Shown here in pieces: positions 25,890 to 35,967 of a stretch of 64,000 nucleotides of DNA. This stretch comes from Mya arenaria. Taxonomy: Eukaryota; Mollusca; Bivalvia; Myida; Myidae. Numbering within the stretch: the first letter of the stretch is position 1; each line of letters begins with the position of its first letter. The notes under the pieces are model-generated. The model did not search any database and was not told where the DNA came from. It worked only from the letters and a program-made list of their open reading frames with translations. Made by a program: the position numbers and the translations under genes. Where the stretch lies: the NCBI RefSeq assembly GCF_026914265.1, contig NC_069129.1, positions 12,306,269 through 12,370,268 on the forward strand, written 5' to 3'.

Positions 25890-26577
25890 TACACGCAAAT
25901 GATTTTTACATGGAAGGTCACCACGACCTTGACTATTGACCTTGTTACCCCCAAAACAATTGGGATCATCTAGACATCATGACCAACCTCACTTCAAAGT
26001 TTGGTGAACCTAGATCAAAGCATTCTCCTGATATTGCACGGAAATATTTTTTTACATTAGAGGTCACAGCGACGTTGACCTTTGACCTTGTGACCCCCCA
26101 AAATATAGGAGTTTTCTAAACCTCATGATCAACCTCCCTACCAAGTTTGGTGAACCTAGGTCAAACCATTCTCAAGATATTGAGCGGAAATGTTTTTTAC
26201 ATTGGGGGTCGCCGCGACCTTGACCTTTGACCTAGTGACCCCAAAAACAATAGGGATCTTCTACACCTCATGAACAACCTCCCTACCAAGTTTGGTGAAC
26301 CTAGGTCAAACCGTTCTCAAGATTTTGAGCAGAAATGTTTTTTATATTGGGGGTCGCCGCGACCTTGACCTTTGACCTAGTGACCCCAAAAACAATAGGG
26401 ATCCTCTACACCTCACGACCAACCTCCCTACCAAGTTTGGTGATCCTAAGTCATGCGGTTTTCCAGTTATCGATCGGAAACGAAGTGTGACATACGGACG
26501 GACTGACGGACTGACGGACTACCGGACTGACGGACAGGGCAAAAACAATATGTCTCCCCCAGAGAGGGGGAGACATA
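25890..26577. repeat. Second copy of the hairpin-ended repeat
   Basis: Four units of about 145-150 bp (GACCTTGACCTTTGACCTAG, AAAAACAATAGGGATC, CCTCCCTACCAAGTTTGGTG) lead into GACGGACTGACGGACTACCG and GACGGACAGGGCAAAAACAA, then the stem-loop at 26549-26577 (TATGTCTCCCCC paired with GGGGGAGACATA). Same polarity and terminus as the preceding element but with diverged internal units. Confidence 0.85.
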
Positions 26578-27000
26578 ATAACAGTAAAGACGGTGGACTA
26601 TATGCCGATGCTTTCAGCCAAACAGCTTATTGCAACTGTCAAGCATATACGTACATGAGGTCTTTGTTAATAAATATAACAAAAAAGTGTCAAATATGCT
26701 ATGATTAACTATGGACGTTTTTGAAAGTTCAGCAAAATCCAATGGTTTTTCTTTGAATGACATCCCAATGACAGAACCAGATATAACAAATACTTTGTTT
26801 GGTCTCTGTTCTGGTATATGTCCATAGCCTTTGTCTACACCCATATGTCCAACGTGGATATTTGTCAACATAATCTGTCTAAAGGATTTCAGTACGACAA
26901 TCCCATCACCTTGAAAGGAAATGTAAAAAGATATTTATATTAATTCTTTGATCGAATCCAACTTTATTCAACAAAGTATTCCTCAGACTGTTTTAGCATT
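26578..27000. other. No supported gene
   Basis: A reverse-strand open frame at 26614-26871 contains HVGHMGVDKGY, faintly like the zinc-binding part of retroelement integrases, but it is short and otherwise unrecognisable. I do not annotate it as a gene. The stretch may be retroelement debris upstream of the gag-like copies. Confidence 0.3.
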
Positions 27001-27360
27001 ATGGACTTGCTAAAACATGGACTTAACAGGTGTAACACAACCCATTATGGAATGGGACAGTTCGAATCTTCCAGAGGTGTGGAAAAAAAATTAAACAGCA
27101 CATACATTTGATTTTTACGGGTCCATTAAAAGACAAGGATGTGGAAGCGCACATGAGCTATCTTTAACAATTCGATAGGAACAACAGGGTGTAGTGTCTA
27201 CAATACTTGGTCTTTTACGAATGAAGAGAAGAAAAGCATCGCCATTCATTTTACTAAGTTCAAAGAATATGTGCAAAAACTGAATCCTATTTTTGCCAGA
27301 TTCAAGTTAAACAATGAAGTACAAAGGAGACAAAAAAGGAATTGTAAACAATATTTTTAT
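27001..27360 (+). pseudogene. Retrotransposon gag-like fragment, copy 1
   Basis: Degenerate copy of the sequence at 27421-27612, starting ATGGACTTGC and running through several stops. Recognisable text includes HLIFTGPLKDKD and, spread over frames to 27330, an NPIFA-x-FKLNNEV-like end. This is the order expected of the capsid-like part of an LTR-retrotransposon Gag (short N-terminal helix, then a W/F-rich dimer region). Both copies are preceded by the same TTGATCGAATC and AACAAAGTAT words, so a segment of at least 250 bp is duplicated head to tail. Confidence 0.4.
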
Positions 27361-27420
27361 TAATTCTTTGATCGAATCAGACTTTTTTTAACAAAGTATC
27401 CATAGGACTGTTTTAGCATC

Positions 27421-27612
27421 ATGGACTTTTCATGTGTACCACAACCCGTTATAGAATGGAACAATTCAAATCTTCCAGAGGCGTGGCAAAAATTTGAAAA
27501 GCATTTAAATTTGATTTTTATGGGTCCATTAAAAGACAAGGATGAGGAAGGGCACAGTAGCTATCTTTTACAATTCCATAAATTCTTTTATATATTTATC
27601 CCACTTCTGACT
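27421..27612 (+). pseudogene. Retrotransposon gag-like fragment, copy 2
   Basis: Opens MDFSCVPQPVIEWNNSNLPE, then AWQKFEKHLNLIFMG and PLKDKDEEGHSSYLLQ, before the frame is lost. The pattern P-x-x-x-W-x-x-x-N-L-x-E-x-W-x-x-F is what I know from Gag proteins of invertebrate LTR elements. It is truncated at about 64 residues where a full Gag would have several hundred, so it is non-functional. It is better preserved than copy 1. Confidence 0.45.
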
Positions 27613-27929
27613 TGATATGGTATACCAGTGACCACTGTCACTGTTTCGCCGTGAGTCTCACAATTTTGCAATAAAATCACAGTCTCACACTGACTATTTA
27701 ATTTCTCACGCATTTGAATTATAACAGAATTCACGCAAATAAATACAATAGTTTTATGAATAAATCGTTAAAAAACAAATGTTTATGTTTACATTGCGCA
27801 CACAATTGGTTTGAATGGGCAGTAATCGTCTGCTTCTTAAATGATCTGGTTCAAGTCTGTTCAGAAAATCATACTTTAAAAGCTATTTATAAAGTGGTTT
27901 ATATTTGCAAGACATTGGAGATGATACAC

Positions 27930-28258
27930 ATCTTGGGTCTGTTATTTGGCGGCAGTAGGAATACATCTGCAGAACGTTTCATCGGTTAATAGTCTCAATT
28001 CTTTGTAAGTTAGAACTAAAGCTTTCCAATGTATTGGCATTGGGAGAAATACGATTGGATCATACTGAACCAGAAGAGAAGTGGGAGAGCAAGAAGAAGA
28101 TATAAGTAGACAGCATTCGATATCGGGAGTCCGGTAGTTTGAGACTCATTAGGTTCATATTACCAGATTTTGCGTCTAGGCAGTCTGTCTGCCAGACTCC
28201 TTAATTTCAAAACTAATGTACACAAATTTTATCTGAAGTTAAAAGCATCCGAAAGCTT
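27930..28258. repeat. ~330-bp dispersed repeat, copy A
   Basis: Matches 48766-49095 in the same orientation with only scattered changes (for example GGCAGTAGGAATACATCTGC, CGTTTCATCGGTTAATAG, TTTTGCGTCTAGGCAGTCTG). Copy A is followed at 28264 by a TIR element; copy B is not. Neither has an open frame over its length. Function or element class unknown. Confidence 0.85.
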
Positions 28259-28265
28259 GTAAGTA

Positions 28266-29630
28266 CCGTAAATGACTGGGTATTAGACGCACTTTTTTCC
28301 CTCAGATTTTGATGCAAAAAATGCCTGCGTATAATACCCAGTAACAATTTTTTGAACTTTTTTTCTGAGGTCAATTTCAAGCCGAGAGTTTGTTTAGACT
28401 TATGTAGAAAGGGATGTTACTCGCGTCATATTGATCGAGTATATACGGGTTAAAACGGCAGTTGAAGATCGGGATACGGTATATCGTAAGACGTTTTTAA
28501 TTTCAACAAAAATATTTTTTGACCGTAATTCACGTAAGAGTTCGGACACTCTAAATATTTGGACACCCATAATTATTTCCCAAAATAATTTATTTTGCGT
28601 ACCTAATTTTCGGACACCCAAAGGACATCAATCATAACTTTCATAGTTACCAAGTTTCACAGACGAAGATTATTGATTTTTATCTTTACAATGCCTGGCT
28701 AGATTACCTAACCGTATACACCACTGTGACAATTTAATTAGTTACTACCCATCCTAAACGATTTATTGCCTGTTGAAAAGGAAGTGTGATATATTTATTT
28801 GAGGATTAAACAAACAACAAGGGCAATCAAGGGATTAAGAAAACATCGACATGACATGTTTGTAAAACGATCTGCCAATAAGCTTTCAAACTTGTACCAC
28901 ACTTATAGACTAAATGAAGCAATAATCGTACAGTTATACATTAATCCTGCATAGCAATGTCCATGCTCTCCACGAGATCCTCGTGGGTATAACTGTAAGT
29001 TGTGTGACGTCACACAGTGTGACTCTTTGATCTGAAGCCGATAGAATGTGTTTATTCAGTTCAGTGCATGTATAAAATGGTGTTTTAATTAACTTCATGA
29101 AGGATTTACACTTATAGGCGTAATAAATAAGTTTATGACCATTGATTACTACGGATAAAGTGGTAAAAAGCAAACATGAAGAAAAAAGGCAGGTTAAACA
29201 AACATGTAAATAAAATGTAAAAATGATAATTTTCTATGTATTCGGAGAGCGAAAAAAAGAATTAATTTATGGTGTCCGAACTCTTGTGAATTACGGTATT
29301 CAATATTATTTTGAATAATAAATTGAATTAAACAATAATCAAACTTACATATAAAAAAGCAAAGTTGGGCACTGTCAAAATATTTTTTGCATAACATAAC
29401 TTTTCATTCTCGACAGTATGGTTTTAAAGATAACCATCGCCATTTTCACGAAAAAAATAATTTTTGTCACTGTCAACAAACATGGTGGCTGAAAATGCCG
29501 GACGATTTTGACATTTTTTCTATGCGTCTTTTAACCAAAAACATAGATTAAAAGTTTTTTTCTCGGATTTTTCACAGTTTTTTTTCCTGCGTCTAATACC
29601 CCCTATCGTCTTATACCCAGTCATTTACGG
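28266..29630. mobile_element. 1.37-kb TIR element flanked by TA
   Basis: Left end CCGTAAATGACTGGGTAT and its exact inverse at the right end (forward strand ATACCCAGTCATTTACGG, ending 29630). Both sides are flanked by TA (28264-28265, 29631-29632), consistent with a TA target duplication of Tc1/mariner-like elements. Inner copies of the GCGTCTAATACCC word lie on both sides. No transposase frame is found. A second TIR pair (28523-29296) is nested inside. A perfect palindrome GTGTGACGTCACAC lies at 29002-29015. Confidence 0.8.
28523..29296. mobile_element. Nested 774-bp TIR element
   Basis: Left end CCGTAATTCACGTAAGAGTT and then CGGACAC, right end the inverse (forward GTGTCCGAACTCTTGTGAATTACGG). 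The pair differs by about three bases over 26. It lies wholly inside the 28266-29630 element and shares the opening CCGTAA with it. TA flanks the right side only. No coding capacity is seen. It could be the true core of one composite element instead of a later insertion. Confidence 0.7.
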
Positions 29631-29633
29631 TAT

Positions 29634-30432
29634 TCATTTTGCAACTTGTCGGTTTCAGCTTGCTCCGAAGTTATAGCAGAGCTTAATCAAAGCGGGACAA
29701 AAGCAAAGATGTGGTATAGAGTATTTAAAGCTGATGGTGTCAAGGCCAGTTCACGGGCTTTATCAAGGAAAAGGTCTGAAACATTTCTAAAAGGAGGATG
29801 GCAAAACAAGCCGCTGAAGACTTTGCAAACGCTTTTGCCGAAAACATGTGAAGGACAAGTATAATACAAGCTGATGGATACTTAAATTTGTTATATGACA
29901 GTGATTTTGGATTTATTTCCGTGTGTATTTGAGCATGCTTGTTTGTTGTGTGTTGTGGAATGGCCTATGTTGTATGTTTATGATGCGTAATTGTTACAGA
30001 TGATGTTGCTCTAATGATAAAAATAAAACATTTTGTAAGCTACATTGTTACCGCCGCCCCCAATGGCAGCTGTATAGATGTTTATATTCTCGAGAAAGTT
30101 GAATCATGTGGTATATTACTAGACTGTATGTTCATGTGTACATAAATCATTAGCCTCATTTTGGATGCACAGCAGTGAAACTTTTCAGAGAAGTTTTACA
30201 AATTTATTTTAACAATATACCTTTTTATTCATTAGTAACTCCGCTATATTGTCAGTTATTCACTACGTCTATGTTTCTGTTCTCCTTATTTTCCATGTCC
30301 ATGACGCGTTGATTTACCAAAGGATAATTTTTTATTCTTATCTACTGACGATATCTTGACCTACTTTTCTTGTTGTGACATTTGAGCTTCATTAAATTTA
30401 TTTTATGTAATACGACAATGTCTTTTATCCTA
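29634..30432. other. Probable retroelement debris, unassigned
   Basis: The open frame 29646-29864 (AELNQSGTKAKMWYRVFKAD and on) resembles no family I can name. The rest is AT-rich with an AATAAA-like signal near 30020. Its position directly upstream of an SGNH-like fragment suggests it is part of the same element. Confidence 0.3.
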
Positions 30433-31153
30433 ATGATGGCAGGCGTTTTGATTATAGGCCATTCATTTACAAGACGCCTCTTCCTGGTGTGTCCAAAGTG
30501 GGCCGCCCAATATGAACATTGATTCCAGCGGATTGCAGGTTTTTTGGCACGGACAGCATGGAGCCACCATTGTACAACCCAATCATTCTAAATCCCTGTG
30601 GAGGGAACTACATATGGCTACTGACTTTGATGCTGCAATGACTTTTATAGATATCTGTAGCAACAACCTTTGCAATCCAATTGCTATTCCATCTTTAGTA
30701 GCTAATGCTATTATTTCTTTTGCACAGAATCTCATTATCTCTGTTATCTCATCAAAGATCGCAGGTAATTTTCATTGTACTGTTTGTGACAGAGATTATA
30801 GTTGTGCCAAAGAAGGGGAAACCAATTTTAAGGGACATGTTGCAATGAAATCTCATGTTGATAGAGCACCATCATTAAAAATGCAACCTAAATTGAACTT
30901 TTTATCCAAAGAGGACCCTATCATGTTTAAAGTTTCCCGGGCAGAGGTGTTGATGACAAACTTTAAAGTTGAACATAACCTGCCGATTGCGGATGCAGAT
31001 AAGTGTGGACCTCTGTTTAAAAGCATGTCCCCAGATTCTGAAGTAGCAAAAAACCAGTGTGCCAAAACAAAAAACTTTTTTTATTTCAAAGGGAGCATTC
31101 AACCAGTTCAACAACTTCGCAAAATTCATTTAAAAAATAAATACTATGCATAA
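30433..31153 (+). pseudogene. SGNH-like fragment joined to a hAT-type N-terminal fragment
   Basis: From ATG at 30436 one frame reads MAGVLIIGHSFTRRL, the block I Gly-His-Ser of an SGNH hydrolase, then stops. The next frame (from 30512) continues the fold with QVFWHGQHGATI (block II-like) and FDAAMTFIDI, then CSNNLCNP, a damaged block III where G-G-N-D would be expected. After about 30745 the same open frame changes character: FHCTVCDRDYSCAKE, HVAMKSHVD and EVLMTNFKVEHNLPIADADK, which I recognise as the N-terminal zinc-finger and helical part common in a group of hAT transposases. The open frame thus crosses what looks like an element-element junction. One frameshift and the missing remainder of both parts mark it as defunct. 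Confidence 0.55.
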
Positions 31154-31551
31154 AAAAAAAGGAATATTGAGCATGGAAAAAGAAATGAATTTTATAAACA
31201 TATAAAAGTATATGTATTGTGATTTAAATTGTTTATTTCTGCCTTGAGAGCGACTATGCTATTCGAGTAGTGAGTGGTGACAGTCTTAAAGTACAAGAGA
31301 TATGATATATATATATCTCTTTGCCTATTTTTATTATTAATTTTTGTTTGCTGTCTACGACACAGCCTTTCTGTATCATTTATACTTCAATTTTGGTTGT
31401 CCTGCTTCTTAAAGGCATACTTCTTTATGGTGCTCATCCCTCTTTTTAACTTTGTTTATGGATTGAGGGATATATTACATAACACGCACATGTTCCCTTA
31501 CTGTGCAGTGTTTTTTTATAGCATACATTACTTAATTTTTGCTATTTGCAG
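31154..31551. other. Spacer upstream of ORF1, no gene seen
   Basis: AT-rich. The hydrophobic open frame at 31274-31555 is probably chance, since it is T-rich sequence read through. It ends in a polypyrimidine stretch and CAG directly before the ATG at 31552, a layout matched at 43934. Confidence 0.4.
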
Positions 31552-31935
31552 ATGAGGCCGAAGCGGTCAGCTTCGTCAACTACGGCATCATGTTCGTCCT
31601 GCCATGCCTCGCCTGCTCCAATTAACAAGTCAGCCACAAGTACAAGTGGCAATCCGGTTGAGGTGCCCCCTCGAAAGAAATCCCGACCGCAGATTTCCCA
31701 TCAGGTTGCCACAAGAAAAACCGTAGGTCACAGGCGGGCCAACACTACTGGTAGTGGTCAGTCCAGAGTTACCCATACAAATCACGAGGAGCACCTGGAA
31801 GGTAGTACACATGGGCAAATGGATCCTGAGGCACCTGCTATCCACCCCATACCACCCAACAATTTCGTGTCAATATCCCCGGATGACAGTGATGATTCTG
31901 GTAGTGATCTATCTTTCGAAGAAGATAGTACTTTG
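31552..31935 (+). pseudogene. Retroelement ORF1, 5' part (interrupted by hAT)
   Basis: Opens MRPKRSASSTTASCSSCHAS directly after a CAG acceptor-like site, then is basic and Ser/Pro-rich with NPVEVPPRKKSRP and an acidic SPDDSDDSGSDLSFEED tail. It is cut at CTTTG (31931-31935) by a hAT insertion and resumes at 35572. Composition and position suggest the variable N-terminal arm of a retroelement ORF1. A similar start (MKPTKKRKRANSTPACACC) occurs at 43934, also downstream of an SGNH-like gene. Confidence 0.5.
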
Positions 31936-32131
31936 CAGGCGCGTAGCTGCCTTTACGCCAAGACGCCCGGGCGTGCACATTATTTTCACGAGTTTACTTT
32001 TATTGAATAAATAAAAGTATTTTTTTTTTAATAATTTAAACGAAAAAAGTGTGTAATACTTAAAGTAAAACGGCACATCAGGTCAATTACACGCCACTCT
32101 GGGTGACCCGGTCGATAACTGTGTCATACTA

Positions 32132-32178
32132 TGACGTCACAACTAGTATGTCATCCACTACATATGAAAGTGACGTCA
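32132..32178 (+). promoter_or_regulatory. Two CRE-type TGACGTCA sites
   Basis: Perfect 8-bp palindromes TGACGTCA at 32132-32139 and 32171-32178, 39 bp apart, about 60-100 bp upstream of the hAT transposase ATG. These are consensus CREB/ATF sites and probably lie in the element's promoter. Only the sequence match is observed; use is inferred. Confidence 0.55.
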
Positions 32179-32234
32179 ATATATTTTTAATATTTTATTA
32201 ATTCATGGCGGTCGTCCTCGGGCTGTTGTAAAAA

Positions 32235-35200
32235 ATGAAAAAAACAAAACCTATGACACTGGACAAAATGTTCAAGCGGATGTTTGAAACCGCGACAGCG
32301 ACTGCGTGCCCAGAAGCAACCGGCACGGCACCTTCGGAGCATGCAAACAGCATGGACCTAGATCTATCTGCCACAGAATCTGACAGCACCAAACCTGGAC
32401 AGGCTCAGCCAGTTAAGTCTACCCACAGTGGTCCTTCATATCCTGATATAGCTACTGCGGCAAGTGGAGAACTTGAAGCAAAGTGGAAATGGTCGATATT
32501 GAAAGACACATGGACTGACTGCCATATGTTCAACTTTCCCTCAAGGTAGGTTGTGTTGTCTTTTGAATGCAAAAAAATACAATTAAGTGACACGCAGATT
32601 TAAAAATCCCCAACTCAAGTAAAAATTTAAAATGCAAATTTCCAGTTTATTTTCAATTATACTTCATTGCAACATGGCATGCTTGTGTAAAACGTTGTTT
32701 AACATTTGAGCATACACAATTTCATTGAAGTGTTGTGGGTAAAAACCGAGAAATCTGCCTTTGAATTTATCACTCTAATTTGAGATTTTCCTAAGAAGCT
32801 TTATGAATACGCCCCCAGTCTGACAGACCTTTAAATCTCGATCACGTCGTCGATATTAGTTAAGTATGTAACATATATGTTTAGTCATGCTTTTTACCCT
32901 TAGCCGGGCGGCTACGAAAATTGTCGTCTGCTAAAAATATCGTCTACTTCAATTTTAAATATCGTCCGATTTTCTTCAAATTTGGTATACCCTTTTTCTA
33001 GTATTAAAAAAAACTTGGATCCAGATGAGATACTCGGCGTCTGGTCTGGATTCAAGCTGTTTGAGTAAGCATGAATAGTCGCGAATAGCAGGTACAGGGT
33101 TAGGTAAACAAAATAGTGTAGACCCTAGTTGCATTATATTTTAAACATTTATAGGTTATGGTAGTTGCATCAAAAAAGAGCTTTGGTAAATTTATAATAC
33201 AATTTACCGGACACTTCTTGGTGAAAACTGTTCCTTGATAGAAGTCAGAACCAGGTCAACTAATACATCTTTTGTTTTCTCTTTTGTAGAAGCATCCATG
33301 GGAAAATGAGAAAGCTGTCATCAAGCTGGTTGACAGACCACCCCTGGCTCAGATACTCGATTTCTACAGATGCCTTATTCTGCGCCCCCTGTTTCGTATT
33401 TGGACGGAAAGATGCGAAGGAGAAAACTTTCATCAGTACACCAGTGAAGGATTGGTCCAACCTAGCCAAGTACGTCAAGAGGCACGAATTAGCAGAGTCA
33501 AACCATCACAATGTTACAGCTATGGCGGAACATTTTCTTGATATACAATCAGGTAAGATGGAACCCATCACAAGTTCTGTATCGGACAGTCACAGACGCC
33601 TAGTGGAGCAGAACCGCCATATTCTCAGGAAAATTATAGAAGTAATCGTCCTTTGTGGTAAGCAAAATATCGCTATCAGAGGTAATACAGAAGAACGAAG
33701 CAATTTTTTAGCCATACTGCATTCAAAGGCAGCAGATGACCCTATCCTAGCACAGCATCTAAATGTTCCAGAAAATCGTAGGGCAACATACACATCGCCC
33801 GACATACAGAATGAACTGATCTGTTTGTGTGCTGAGCAGATACAGATCGAAATTGTGCAGGCATGCAATGATGCAGTCTGTTTCGCTCTTATAGCCGATG
33901 AGTCGACCGACAAGTCAACAAAAGAACAGGTGTCCGTGTGTCTGCGATTTGTCCAACGTGGAAGCGGTTCCCAGCAATTTAGAGTCCGTGAAGATTTTCT
34001 TGGATTTGTTCAAGCAAGTAGAACAACTGGCGAGGTACTTGCAGAACTACTCTTGACCTCTCTTGAAAATCATGGAATCGAAGTAGATAAGATGCGGTCT
34101 CAGGCTTATGATGGTGCCGCAAATATGTCTGGAAAGCACAGGGGCGTACAGGCACGAATTCGTCAACGGGTGCCGTCTGCGCTGTATGTACACTGTAGAG
34201 CCCACTGCCTCAACCTAGCAGTTATGCATAGCAGCAAGGACCCATGCATAAGGTCAGTGATGACAACTGTGCAAGAGGTAGGGTTTGCATTTGATTATTC
34301 GGCCAAAAGACTAAACTTCTTTGTTGATGAACTTGCTGCTGACCAAGACGCACAGGAAAAGCTGAAGAAACGCACCAAACTGAGAACTCTGTGTGAAACT
34401 AGGTGGACTAGCCGAGCCGATGCCCTCTCAACGTTCAAGTCAGCATACAGCGTTGTTGTTCATGCCCTTGAACAGCTACAGGAGGATGGCGATGACAAGG
34501 CAGGCCAACACTTGGCGTCGATCATGAAGTTTGACTTCATAATCGGACTGGTCGTTGCTGAGCACGTTATGCAAAGTACAGTTCCGTTGTCTTATCTTCT
34601 TCAGGCAGTCGACTGCGATTTGCTTGAGGCAACGCGAGAAAGTCAAACCCTCATCCGCCAGTTTCAAAACGAAAGGGCAGACCCTAATGTCTGGGAAGCA
34701 TTGTTTCAGAGCGCTAAAGATATTGCAGCAGAATTTGAGATTGAACCTTCAATGCCCCGTCTTGCTCAACGCCAACGAAACCGGGCAAACCCACCGGCCA
34801 ATGATCCACAACAGTATTGGCAGCGAGCTCTCTACTTCCCTTTCTTGGACCATTTGTGTCAAGAACTTAGCGACAGATTGATTGTGGCCGAGGAAAGATT
34901 CCGTGCACAGTACTTGATTCCATCCAAGTTGAACCTTTGCACAGACGGAATGGTGGATCTCATTTTTGCGGGGTATTCGGTGGACCTACCTCAGGGAAAC
35001 CAGTCATTCCATAACGAGGTTAGGCGGTGGAAGGCTAGATGGCAATTGATGGATGAAAATGACAAACCAAGCACATTGGGTGAAACTGTAGCATCAACCA
35101 ATCCGGATCTTTACAAGGGAGTTTATACAGTACTCACCATTCTTCTGACCATGCCGGCATCATCTGCTACTGCTGAACGGAGCTTTAGCGTTATGCGCAG

Positions 35201-35348
35201 GGTGAAAACCTACCTGAGGTCGACGATGCGGACAGAGCGCATGACAGGACTTGCCCTGATGCACGTATATCGGGATGTTAACATTGACATTGACCAGGTA
35301 GTGTCTAAATTCGCTGGAAGCAAAAGCCGAAGGCTTGACTTTGTTTAA
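32235..35348 (+). CDS. hAT transposase, ZMYM1/DUF4371-like, two exons
   Basis: Exon 1 32235-32545, intron 32546-33289 (GTAGGT...TTTTGTAG), exon 2 33290-35348; the join keeps the frame and gives about 789 aa. Exon 1 starts MKKTKPMTLDKMFKRMFE and ends in FNFPSR. Exon 2 continues the TTF-type zinc finger (SSWLTDHPWLRYS, ALFCAPCFVFG). The RNase H-like core shows IADESTD with the first Asp near residue 307, then AYDGAANMSG (second Asp near 378). The hAT dimerisation region NPDLYKGVYTVLTILLTMPA and ATAERSFS carries the catalytic Glu near residue 733. It would excise and insert this element. There is no stop or frameshift, and an AATAAATAAA poly(A) signal lies at 35363. The start was chosen as the first ATG with good coding composition after the CRE sites. 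Family known from many animal hAT genes; an exapted host gene is unlikely because TIRs and target duplication are present. Confidence 0.9.
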
Positions 35349-35571
35349 TGAATGTGTTCACAAATAAATAAATCAGATGTGAAAAGAGAAATTTGTTTCA
35401 GTATTTTAAGGCAATAATACGTTTCCAAAATGCGTCAGATGTCACCATTTACATTCAACAGTTTCAAAAAATTCCGGGGGGGCATGCCCCCAGACCCCCC
35501 TAGCACTTCGGCGGCTTCGCCGCCTCAATGGGCGTCCACATTGATTTTGATCCAGCTACGCGCCTGCTTTG

Positions 35572-35967
35572 GATGGTCCGATAGCCCACCACGCCCAGGA
35601 CATAATGGGAGGTAATGGCCTCCAATGAGCCTATTTCTACACCGATTGCCGTGCAAGTTAAAAAGTTCATCCAGAGGAAGATTATACAAAATGGATTTGT
35701 TGACTTTGCGCTGTTGTTGCCACTCCAACATGTGGACTCCAACAGCAAATTCACCTTACAATTCGATAGGTTTTCACAAGTCAGTCTTGTTCCTTCACAT
35801 AGGCCGAAGAAGAACACATCTATCGAGATGTGGACTTCAGCTTTTCAATATCTGGCGGTCTTTCCTTGTGGTGGTCAGATATGGAAAAATAACTTAAATC
35901 TTACGGCATTTTATAATAAATGCCCTTATTTCAATTCAACCATGTGTTGTAATTATTTCCATACATA
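35572..35967 (+). pseudogene. Retroelement ORF1, 3' part after the hAT insertion
   Basis: Removing the hAT element and one CTTTG rejoins the upstream frame, which then runs only to a TGA near 35630. The recognisable domain is in the next frame from about 35612: PISTPIAVQVKKFIQRKI, NGFVDFALLLPL, then SIEMWTSAFQYLAVFP. The I-x-x-x-F-V-D-F-x-x-L-L ... W-T-x-A-F pattern agrees with the ORF1 piece at 22.9 kb. A frameshift and loss of everything after the WTSAF helix show it is dead, as it may already have been when the hAT element landed. Confidence 0.5.

Larger units (their letters stand above)
31936..35566 (+). mobile_element. Complete hAT-superfamily transposon
   Basis: A 3631-bp element with perfect 14-bp terminal inverted repeats CAGGCGCGTAGCTG (31936-31949 and inverse ending 35566) and a 5-bp direct repeat CTTTG on both sides (31931-31935, 35567-35571). 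It carries one spliced transposase gene in the + direction. Subterminal regions are GC-rich, with hairpin-prone GGCGGCTTCGCCGCC near 35512-35526 and ACGCC words near each end. Five-base duplications differ from the usual 8 bp of hAT; hAT lineages with shorter duplications have been described in repeat databases (from memory). The coding region is intact, so it may be recently active. Confidence 0.9.

Noticed and set aside
26614..26871. Reverse-strand integrase-like gene
   Set aside because: Only one short H-x-x-H-like stretch; no cysteine pair and no core domain.
31274..31555. Hydrophobic frame as a small membrane protein
   Set aside because: Composition is explained by T-rich intergenic DNA, and it runs into an acceptor-like tract before the ORF1 ATG.
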